Of a DNA stretch of 64,000 nucleotides, positions 1-8,512 are shown one piece after another. The notes below the pieces were generated by a model that was given only the letters and a program-made list of their open reading frames with translations, had not been told where the DNA came from and did not search any database. The stretch lies in contig VCMS01000399.1 of NCBI GenBank assembly GCA_022539475.1, positions 1 through 64,000 on the forward strand, given 5' to 3'. This DNA is from Gracilaria domingensis (lineage: Eukaryota > Rhodophyta > Florideophyceae > Gracilariales > Gracilariaceae). How positions within the stretch are numbered: position 1 is the first letter of the stretch; each line of letters begins with the position of its first letter. The position numbers and the translations under genes were made by a program.

Positions 1-227
1 CTGGATTCTCCTCTTCTCCTTCATACTAACAGGTCTTCATCCTCCTTGAACTTGAGCGCGAAAGTGTGTCGTTAAGCTGTGTGCCTGTTACCGCATCCGG
101 AGCGGTTTTATTCTCAGCGTTACCATGTACATGTGGAAAGAAACAGGAATCTCGGGGAATCTTCCGTCCTCATTTGAAGCTGAAGCGCCTGCTGCATGGA
201 AACACATCACCCTTTCCAATAAATATA
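1..227 (-). other. Probable continuation of the interrupted gene beyond the window edge
   Basis: On the minus strand the last open stretch stops at 228, but the sequence there can be read as a short intron: a GTAATA donor-like site at about 233 and an acceptor-like CATGCAG about 40 bases on, followed by a further open stretch with a Pro/Phe-rich peptide. This is consistent with the oxygenase-like gene running off the left edge. It is only a reading of splice-like sites and is not confirmed. Confidence 0.2.
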
Positions 228-2997
228 TTACTTAGGCGGAACGAAAACTTCCCTCAAAACATCCCCGTGCCAACCTTCAAATGCCTTTCGGGAAGTAACT
301 GCGTTAGTGTGTATGAGACCCTTCACATACCCAAATTGGAAACGACCACTTCCGGACACCATCTTAAAGTACCCCGGGTTCTTCTTTTCTTCCAGCTTAT
401 CCTCATTCGCCAAGGTCGGGAAATCCGTATGTAACTGCTGCTGCTTGCATCCAACTGCAGTGCATAACACCCCTCCCCCGTCTTCGGCGCATACATCCTC
501 TCCTTTTCCACCCTATTATTTGTGAACCCATTAAAGCACATATCTGTCCCAGTCGGGCATCCAGTAAAGCTCTCTTCTTCACAAGCACATATCTTTCTAC
601 GGCTGCCTCCATATCATCCACTATGCCTCTTCTCGTAGTCATGTACCTCCCACCATCTGCGTTGATGATCGGTATCCATGTGATTCGGTTCTCTGGTATC
701 CTAAGGTCTGGAGCTCTCTCGAAGTCCCTTCGGAAGAAGTCCAGTAATTCCACACTAACATCCCCGTCAATGAGCTTGCTCAAACTCTCTGTCAGCTTCA
801 CCAACTCTCCATCCGATGCAAAGCCGTCCAGAATACAGAAACCTCTGTCTCGAAGCTCGGCGTTCTTCTTTACAAAATAGACATACGCAAGAGAGTCGTT
901 CTTCAGTGCATCCCCCCATAACGTCTTCTCGTCGACCTCCATGCCTCCCATTGCCGCGTTCAGGAGTTTATGGCCATGATACGCTGCATGCCAAAAGACT
1001 GCATGGTGCACACTTTCAAAGTCTTGGGCTCCAACAAGTGGCCTCGGTGTTGCTTCTGGAGATGTATCGCATCCATCCACGGGTACACAGATTTAATGAC
1101 ATTCTCCACTCCAGTCGGCCACTTGCTTGGTAAGGTCTTCACCAACTTTAGCCACGAATCGTCACCTTCATATGCTACTTCTTCAGCCTTCTTCAGACCT
1201 GGCGCCAACACCTGCGGTACTGTGTCATCGAACGGGTCAGTGTCCTCTGCCTGTGAGACCACAATTGGTACTCCATCTGAGTCTGTGTCGCTACCAATGG
1301 ATATCTGATGACTTTTCAACAAGTTTCTCACCCCCTTCGCACCAAGACTCCGCAGATGACTGATAACTTCATCCTGAACAGATTGAATACCCTCCGTCCT
1401 TGACTTCTTCCGTTGATTAGGGTTCACGTCTCTCATTGCATTCCTTCGTCGACGGCTTCGTCTTGAACTCCTCATGCTTCTTGTCTTCGATGGCATATTC
1501 TCTTCACTTTCTACATCAGAGTCCTTAGAGCCCTTGCGCACTGGCGCTTTGGCCTTCCTACTTGCCGAACGTGTGGCCATTCTCTGCGTTGTAGACTCGT
1601 CTACCGCTTTGGTCTCAGACTGTGGTTCAGTCGGCGTAGTACCAGTGGCAGGTTTCAACATATCCACCCCTAAACTCTTTGCCAGCTTATCACGAGCAAT
1701 CCAGACTCTTCTCGAAATCCTTCCTTCCCAGAGCTTCTTATTCGAAGGTACTTCAATTCGTGCTGCCTGTGTTGCAAGGTACTCACGAACGGTGCGCATT
1801 TCAAACTTTGTCACTTCCACCTTCATGGCATACGCTTCTTCCAATGTAACTTTCTTCTTCTTCGAAAGCTTCTCTGCCAAAGATTGAAGCCTTCTGCAGC
1901 AGATAAAGAAGTATTTGCGTACGTCTTCAAAACACCCGTCAGTTTCGACACTCGCCTCCTGGAAAAGTATGCAACCAGAGCGTCGAGCGTGAAGTGGGTT
2001 GTATGCTCATCCATGGTAAAGAATTCATCACTTGATATACAAGAAATTCCAATCTCATGGTAGTCCCCACAAATCCGCTCCAAATGTTCCAGCAATCCAG
2101 GACTTTTCGCCACCTTCAACCCCATCTCTGCAAATCTTGCCAAATGCTTGATATTGTACTGGCCAATGATACCGCAAACACTTAGTGCACCTGCGACAGA
2201 GGTCCTCGTCATCTTGCTCAAGTCCTTCTTCTCTTCCTCAACCAGGACCCTTATAAATGACACAATAAATGCACCTTGTCAGCAAAACCCATAAGACGAG
2301 CTTGCTTCAATCCATCGTTTAGCACATTGCCAAGGCTCAAGATTTCCCTCGTGGTCATCTTCTGTCCATCTTTTCTCTTCCACAGCGAAACAGAAAGACC
2401 TCCACATAGATTCCTAATGTTGGGCATAGATTCACAGAGCTCTTTGAGTGCTACATAACGATGAGCTCCATCAATCAGCACACAATTCACTTTCAAGCGA
2501 TTGTTCTGCACTATGTCCTTCTCGGACACATCCTGAGACAGAACAGCAACGCTCATGGTCCCAAGTGCCTGTAAGAAGCTTTTGCGTCCAATCTCTTCTT
2601 TCAGAGCCTCGACATGATTCCGGAACAACCCTCTCACAGTCATTTCCGGAACTTGAATGAGCTCAATATCGACTTGAACAGACACATACTCGTAATGATC
2701 TAAGTCAAATACCAAACTCGCTAAACTCGTATCGACATCATCAGGAGGTATCACATCACCTTCATCAAAGAGTTCATTGACGTTGCTTCCAAGGCTTTCC
2801 TTCACTAGAACCACGTCTTCGTCTTCGTCTTCATCCACGTCAATCACTTCCATTGTCACTCCACTGCGATTTCCAGCCTGAGTAATAGCTTCCGCAGTGC
2901 TGTTCCTCGATGCTCCAGACTGCACAATCGTAGCAGTTTGTTTACGAAATGCCGATACAGCACTCTCTGGGGTCGTGGTCATCTTGAATTCTTGCAT
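228..2997 (-). pseudogene. Interrupted gene with ParB-like domain and a 2OG-oxygenase-like stretch
   Basis: Four minus-strand open stretches follow each other with short overlaps (2997-2251, 2263-1823, 1880-960, 1080-403) and a fifth at 470-228. Each overlap has a one-frame switch, so this is a decaying gene, a gene with sequence errors, or one with very short introns. The first part (residues about 98-200 of 2997-2251) resembles the ParB/Spo0J nuclease fold: a start like VPEMTVRGLFRNHVEALKEEI, then LIDGAHRYVALKEL, the classic ParB box. It is preceded by an acidic run with MEVIDVDEDEDED. The 1880-960 part is very basic and Ser/Arg-rich, as in nuclear proteins. The 1080-228 part has RGFCILDGFASDGE and, about 135 residues later, QQLHTDFP, which resemble the start and the iron-binding HxD motif of 2-oxoglutarate oxygenases; this is weaker. 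The gene runs towards or past the window edge. It is divergent to the methyltransferase-SET gene. Confidence 0.5.
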
Positions 2998-3269
2998 CTG
3001 CTTTCCACCACCGTGAACGTTCGATGGTGTTTTCAGCTTTGTACTGGCGCTTGTTTCCCGCCTTGGGGTTTTTTAGCATTCGACGGGGTTTTCACATGAG
3101 CCACTTTCATCTGCATTCGCTTTCGGGCACTGGATGGAGTTTTAGGTTCTACCACTCGCACCCGTTTCCCAGCAGTATCGATGGCTTCTCAGGGGCGAGA
3201 ATTTGGAACTCGGAGCACCCTTGTCCCCTTCATCAGCGCTTACGACGTCACCCACCTTAGACATTAAGT

Positions 3270-3700
3270 TCAGGTCCCAGGCGTAGAAACGGGCCTGTTC
3301 ATGTCCGTCAATGTCTTCGGAACAGAATCTTCATCGGTACACTTAAAGGGATAGGGATAGGGAGTGTCAAGCTCATGAGATATCTTCGCTCGCCATATAC
3401 CAACTACATCTTCCCCTGGTTTTCCCTGCAGAGCATGTCCATGCATTTCCCTTCTGAACGTTGTCTTCCCTCCACCAGCGTCCACTTCAACGAGAACAGC
3501 TTTCCCAATCGCTGCTTGTTCCCTCTGCCCCTCCCAACAACAAGGTCACTTCTTCGCCTGGTGCGGGCTTCGACTTCATAGCTGTGGATGCGTTCCCCGT
3601 CGCTGCGTTCGGTTCAGCAGTTTTGGTCCCGCTCCGAAGTTGTGGTGCCATGGTTCGTCGAGGCTTTCTCATCTTTCGAGAGCGTCTCATTTGACCCTTT
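3270..3700 (-). pseudogene. Possible 5' coding remnant of the ParB-like gene
   Basis: Two overlapping minus-strand open stretches here read as plausible coding sequence: a basic, Pro/Ala-rich part, then a part rich in Gly, Lys and acidic residues (…VDAGGGKTTF… at about 3480-3450). They lie upstream of, and on the same strand as, the ParB-like gene, so they may be its N-terminal part, or a separate small gene. No domain is recognised. The switch of frame near 3485 means that it is broken, spliced or carries a sequence error. The link to the downstream gene is inference. Confidence 0.3.
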
Positions 3701-4000
3701 CCTAGTCCCCTCATATCCATTATATGGTGCCAGTGTGTGTGATATACACGAGTCCTGGTGTTCTTCAAATCGTACGTTTGCTCCCGTGAAGTTGCAACCG
3801 CTCGTGTTCGAATCTCTGCCCTTTCTCGCGTGAGCACAATGGACGCAACCACTCACGTTCAAAACGGCTGCAATGCCCACGTGAGCAGTGTGGGTACAGT
3901 TCCTGATGGTTATAAATGGTTGGATCAATGTCTGATTCCGTCCTGGTTGACCACTGTCCCCGCCTTTCATCATCTTTGAACATCGCCCGAGCGCCGTGTG

Positions 4001-4076
4001 GGAACCGCGGTTCGCCGAGTTCATAGCCGAGATCATAGCTATGATCTCGGCTATGAACTCGGCGAACCGCGGTTCC
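4001..4076. repeat. Perfect 76-bp palindrome in left arm of the MITE-like element
   Basis: The sequence is its own reverse complement over 76 bases with no spacer, centred between 4038 and 4039 (…GATCATAG/CTATGATC…). Perfect spacer-free palindromes of this size are unstable in many hosts, so its survival suggests recent arrival or very recent amplification. Confidence 0.9.
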
Positions 4077-4495
4077 GGCACGGCGCATCTGACGAAACGC
4101 CACGTGTATACCGCCGAAAGGACCCCCCCTGAGGACCCCTGGAGACCACTTCTACTACACAATGCGCACCAAAGCACCTGTTCTCACCCACGCCACCACT
4201 ACCTGGTGGTGTTGCTGGCGTTTATGTGGGCAGTGAATAAGTGACGCCAGTCGATGGCCGCCGCCCTCCGTGCGCTGCTCCGCTCCCACCGCATCGTCTC
4301 TCCTCCTCAAGCCCTTCCCCTCCGTCTTCCACGCTTGCTACACAATGTGTCCGAAGTGTCATCCGCGTCTCCATCGCTCTCCCGTTTATTCGACGTCACT
4401 GCCCACATAAACGCCAGCAAGGGTCCTCTAGGGGGGTCCTCAGGGGGGGTCCTTTCGGCGGTATACACGTGGCGTTTCGTCAGATGCGCCGTGCC

Positions 4496-4571
4496 GGAAC
4501 CGCGGTTCGGCGAGTTCATAGCCGAGATCATAGCTATGATCTCGGCTATGAACTCGGCGAACCGCGGTTCC
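4496..4571. repeat. 76-bp palindrome in right arm of the MITE-like element, one mismatch
   Basis: This is the counterpart of the palindrome at 4001-4076. It is self-complementary except for one position (TTCGGCGAG on the left side against TTCGCCGAG expected). Confidence 0.9.
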
Positions 4572-4880
4572 CACACGGCGCTCGGGCGATGTTCAAAGAT
4601 GTACGAACCCAGTGTTTTCTACGTTGGTTTTACATACTAGACATATAATGCACTGCACATACTGAGGTGCCCCACCGGTTTGATGTGTTTAGATCCCACT
4701 CTCGTCTCTCTATTTCATTACCCGCTCAGTTTCGGTAATCCGTCGCAACCGCGCTCTCCACCATTGTTTCCGACGCTTCCCGACGTTTCCGACGCTTCCC
4801 ACCCATTTAAACATCTCCGAAACTTCTACCGTTTCACAATACTCGTTTACTTCGCGTCCTTTCCGATTCTCATTTCTTAC

Positions 4881-7748
4881 ATGGCGTCCACCGGAAATGA
4901 CGCTCCTCGGACTGTTAAGCAGAGTGTGCTGGCCGATGAGAACCACGGCACGGTATCCTCTAGCGCATCCTCTAGCGCGTCGTTCGATTCAGCCAGCATG
5001 GCAACGCGTTTCTTGAAATGTTGGGGGTTGTTCATTGAGTTGCGAGATGCGTATGCCGCTTCAAGAAGTGGTACTGGTAATCCGCGTGAAGTTGGGTACA
5101 CGGAAGTTGTGGAATACGCTGTATCAAACCGTGAACACCTGGCATGTGCACGAGAGTTCATCACCACTGCGGTCAAGGGTCCTTTCCAAAACTACTCCGC
5201 AAAAGAACTCACGAAGATCTGTCTGGACGTGCGTTTTCTGAGCAGGGTCTACAAATATACGCGTATCACTGATCTAGACGACGAGAATTCTGATCGGCGC
5301 GTGAGAGATTTGTTTACCTGGAGTCTTGAAAAGGATGTCGACAACGGTAACTCGTTCATAGAACGGGCTTTCTGGAATGACCTTTTCAAACGACATGGTC
5401 CAGGCAGTAAGCAGACGAAGAGAACTACGTTCAGGATTGGGCCTCCCACTCGTTTTCAGCAGTTACTCTATCTCTCTTTCGTGAAGCATATAACTTCGGA
5501 GAGAAATCTCCCAGCGGCGAAGAGAGGAAGGACCGGGAAGGGAACCCATAGAGCTGTGCAGTTCGTCGACGACTACATAGCTTCGAATGAGACGCACGGG
5601 AGACGGATGGCACATGCAGTGCAAACGATTTGTAAGGGATGGGATTTCTTTGCCTCAACCTTAGGCTTTGGTGATGGTGAGCAGATGTTGCTGCCATACC
5701 TGCTTGTAGAAAAGAAGTCGCTTGGGTTCCATGTCATTGAATCCCGCTCTGTTGGGTACAGTCCGGAGTCAGCTTTTTATACGTTGGGGGAAGAACTGAA
5801 ACCCACGTTGGATGTGAACGACACCGTTTCTTGGGTTCATACTCTTCCGGATACTATCGAAGCCAACTTACGGGAGTTGGCAAAGGAATTCTTGGCAGAT
5901 TTCAGCAAGATTGTGTTGAATGGCTTCCTATACCAAATGTCCCCAACGTCAAGATGGAATTTGTTGGAAAGCTTCAGACCTGGCCGCCCCGCACGAGTAC
6001 CACCCCGTTTCAATGTATCCTCCGAAGAGTACGTGTCTCCTATTCGTCAAGCGATGTCTGTACATAACTTCCAACCATCTCGACTTATCCCTAGGGCCGC
6101 TCCTTCAGGGCAGGATGGAGGAAGTAATACCGTCACGGTTAAGGTTGAGGACTCGATACAGATTCCGAGCTCCTCCAAGAGGAACGCCGCAGGGAAAAGC
6201 TCAGTTAACTCCGATGTCATCGTCATCCTCGATAGCGACAATGAAGAAGGTGATACACCTGGTGCCTCTGTTACGGCGAAAGATAACGTTCCAGATGGGG
6301 TTCTCCCCCCTCATGACTTTGATGACACGCGCACGTTAAATGCTCTAGATGTGGTGCGAGGAAGCATGGAGAAGCAATTCTCAATGCATTGTGTCGGATA
6401 TGACGAACTGGTGGAGGCCCATGGTACTATCTTCCCATCGGATACATCTTTGGAAGGCAACGTTCAGTTCGTGCTCACAGACCCACCATATGGCATCCGC
6501 GACAGCGAGTACGACGAATTGGCTGACGATGATATGGACAATACTGCGGACATCATGGCATCCATGGTTCGACCAGGAGGAAATTTCGTTCTGTTCTGCA
6601 GTATCGACCAGTTTGGAGACTGGGAAGAGATTTTGCGAGAGCACAAGTCGGAGGACGCAAGCGGAAAGAAAACCGCATCATTCTTAGTGGATTCGACGCC
6701 CATGAACTTCATTCGTTCTCGTTCGAACCCCTTGAAGAACCCTGCGCGTAATACTACTCACCTGTTTGGGGCGACGGAGTACGCCGTGCATGGCGTGAGG
6801 AATGGAAACCCGTACGCGGAACAGAAGGTAATAGTAAACTATCAGAACTTCGACTACGTTTCAGCTCGCTATCCTGGACACTATTCTATCATTGACCAGG
6901 TTCCAAATCTTACGCCTGGGGAGAGTCTCCGATGGAGAGTGAAGAGTGGTAGAAGAATTCCAACCGCGAAGGCTCGTCCAGAACAAAAGTCGAGGCAGCT
7001 ACTGATGGAGCTGATAGCGAGGTTCTCGAATCCCGGGGATGTTGTGGTTGATCTCTACTCCGGGACGTTCTCGTGCGCGCTGACATGTATGGATATTGAG
7101 GGGCCTCGGCGTTTCATTGGATGTGAGCAAGATGAGCAGTGTTTCTCTCATGCCAAGCACAATGCTATTGTGCATTACGCAAGAAAGGTGTGGCGCAATG
7201 AATTGAAGATGAAAGAACCGGTTACGAATGAGGTAGTTCAAGCGTCTTATGTGGTGGATGCCAAATTTCCTGAACGGAAACGAAAGACTTCGACTATATG
7301 GAATGCACCCAAGGGATTCCCATCGTACCAATCTTTCCCATTCCATATCATGTCGTACCTATCCACCTATTGGAATGAACCTGGTCTTATCACTACGTAC
7401 AAAGAGAAACCGTTCCATGAGTGGCCACTTGCCTTACAAGGGAAGATGACTACGTTGGACAGTCACACTTTACTCTCTGTCGAGGCGACATCGCTATGGC
7501 TCTATGTGAAGAAGTCAAATATCAAACATGCAGCAAGTGGAAATGGAGTATTTACGACTAGGGCGTTTTCCGAAGGGGAGGTTATTGGATACTTTTATGG
7601 GACCTTGGTGTATCATGATCTAAGCCGACGCAATACCACACATTTGACGTATGGAGACGGAAAGCTGGGGGCCACTGCATCTCGGTTCAGGAAGTATTGC
7701 ATGAAAGTGAGGGTGAAGGGGCAAATGTACAACACTCTCCCGCATTAA
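4881..7748 (+). CDS. Beta-class DNA amino-methyltransferase fused to SET domain (SET cut by an in-frame stop)
   Basis: The start at 4881 (MASTGNDAP) gives 955 residues; an upstream ATG at 4680 would add 67 residues that look non-coding. Residues 1-430 are an unrecognised N-terminal part. A hydrophobic-acidic patch, VIVILDSDNEE (about 446-456), resembles a SUMO-interaction motif. The methyltransferase follows: TDPPYGI (Asp about 534; motif IV, DPPY), RPGGNFVLFCS, then EQKSRQLLMELI (motif X-like) and PGDVVVDLYSGTFSCA (motif I position, Asp about 724) with IGCEQDEQC. The order IV before I is that of beta-class N6-adenine/N4-cytosine methyltransferases. A SET domain begins at about residue 877 (ASGNGVFTTRAFSEGEVIGYFYG); the stop at 7746 cuts it, and its second half continues in the same frame. 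Expected role: DNA base methylation plus, if the SET is made, lysine methylation in the nucleus. Motif I departs from the usual FxGxG form, so activity is uncertain. Confidence 0.75.
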   Translation: MASTGNDAPRTVKQSVLADENHGTVSSSASSSASFDSASMATRFLKCWGLFIELRDAYAASRSGTGNPREVGYTEVVEYAVSNREHLACAREFITTAVKGPFQNYSAKELTKICLDVRFLSRVYKYTRITDLDDENSDRRVRDLFTWSLEKDVDNGNSFIERAFWNDLFKRHGPGSKQTKRTTFRIGPPTRFQQLLYLSFVKHITSERNLPAAKRGRTGKGTHRAVQFVDDYIASNETHGRRMAHAVQTICKGWDFFASTLGFGDGEQMLLPYLLVEKKSLGFHVIESRSVGYSPESAFYTLGEELKPTLDVNDTVSWVHTLPDTIEANLRELAKEFLADFSKIVLNGFLYQMSPTSRWNLLESFRPGRPARVPPRFNVSSEEYVSPIRQAMSVHNFQPSRLIPRAAPSGQDGGSNTVTVKVEDSIQIPSSSKRNAAGKSSVNSDVIVILDSDNEEGDTPGASVTAKDNVPDGVLPPHDFDDTRTLNALDVVRGSMEKQFSMHCVGYDELVEAHGTIFPSDTSLEGNVQFVLTDPPYGIRDSEYDELADDDMDNTADIMASMVRPGGNFVLFCSIDQFGDWEEILREHKSEDASGKKTASFLVDSTPMNFIRSRSNPLKNPARNTTHLFGATEYAVHGVRNGNPYAEQKVIVNYQNFDYVSARYPGHYSIIDQVPNLTPGESLRWRVKSGRRIPTAKARPEQKSRQLLMELIARFSNPGDVVVDLYSGTFSCALTCMDIEGPRRFIGCEQDEQCFSHAKHNAIVHYARKVWRNELKMKEPVTNEVVQASYVVDAKFPERKRKTSTIWNAPKGFPSYQSFPFHIMSYLSTYWNEPGLITTYKEKPFHEWPLALQGKMTTLDSHTLLSVEATSLWLYVKKSNIKHAASGNGVFTTRAFSEGEVIGYFYGTLVYHDLSRRNTTHLTYGDGKLGATASRFRKYCMKVRVKGQMYNTLPH

Positions 7749-8048
7749 GATACTGAAGTCAACGCTGGTCATGCCTGGATAGTTCCTGCTCCTTTCTGTG
7801 TAGCGGGCTATATCAATGACGCGTCATATCGTGAAGGTGATGAGGACAAGGAATTGGAAGAAATGGATTCTAACATGGCACGCAAATCAAATGTATTCAT
7901 TCGCCAGCCCACAGAGTATCAAGCTACAACTTTGGGACTTTTGGAGAACTACAGACTCCTCGTAGTCACGGCCTCAAGGGACATTAAGGAGCACGACGAA
8001 ATTTACGTTGACTATGGACCCACATATCCTTGGGAAAGGTTAACCTAG
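7749..8048 (+). pseudogene. C-terminal half of the SET domain, in frame after the stop
   Basis: Reading on in the same frame after the TAA at 7746-7748 gives about 99 more codons. They contain the SET C-terminal signatures: an Asn-Val near RKSNVFI (equivalent to the NHSC-PNV region) and DEIYVDYG, which matches the ELTYDYG substrate/cofactor segment. The frame ends in WERLT. The stop is thus the only visible lesion in the SET domain. Possible explanations: recent pseudogenisation, a polymorphic allele, read-through, or a sequence error. Confidence 0.7.
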
Positions 8049-8512
8049 GTTCTCAGACAATGTCCTTGAACTTCGTATGGGCTCAATGTAGTGAGAAAAG
8101 CTTTTTGTTGAAGTAAATTGTATTGAACACTTGTGCTATGGTTGCAGAAATACTACTCATATGTACACTGAAGCTGTACTGTGTAACATATTGATGCATA
8201 TAGTGGTATGAAAGATCGTTGAAAGTGCCGTACTTGTGTATGCAGGGCGCAACATCCGGGAAAATCGGACCAAGTCCGGAATATGGACCCGGGAAAGGTC
8301 CAGAAATTGAATGCCGATCCGCCACAAATGCTGCAGAATGCTTTTTTCCATATATGCAGTACGAGGTTAAATTCCCCTCCCCTTCACATATCAGTCCTGC
8401 ACACCGAGTACGTGACCCTCACATATCACTCTCAATCATATACCTTCAGTATCGTTCACGTTTCTATATCTGTTCCGTAATACTACCGCGCACGAAGGCC
8501 GAAGGATCTCGG
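8049..8512. other. Intergenic spacer, nothing recognised
   Basis: This spacer separates the SET reading frame from the start chosen for the coiled-coil gene. An open frame runs from 8219 into that gene, but its peptide looks non-coding. I see no RNA gene, repeat or clear promoter. Confidence 0.5.

Larger units (their letters stand above)
3971..4601. mobile_element. MITE-like element with ~169-bp terminal inverted repeats, each holding a 76-bp palindrome
   Basis: The left arm (3971-4139) and right arm (4433-4601) are inverted copies, starting with CATCTTTGAACATCGCCCGA at the left and ending with its complement at the right. Each arm contains its own palindrome, so the element folds at two levels. 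A second, inner inverted pair (4212-4236 with 4396-4420, 25 bp) lies in the core. The core encodes nothing convincing; the open frames here are by-products of the palindromes. I could not define a target duplication with confidence. It sits between two divergent genes, so it may influence both promoters. The family is not identified; a plain non-autonomous DNA transposon is the simplest reading. Confidence 0.8.

Noticed and set aside
3487-4648. Several open frames of 70-190 codons over the MITE-like element
   Set aside because: They mirror each other because of the inverted repeats and show no domain or codon logic.
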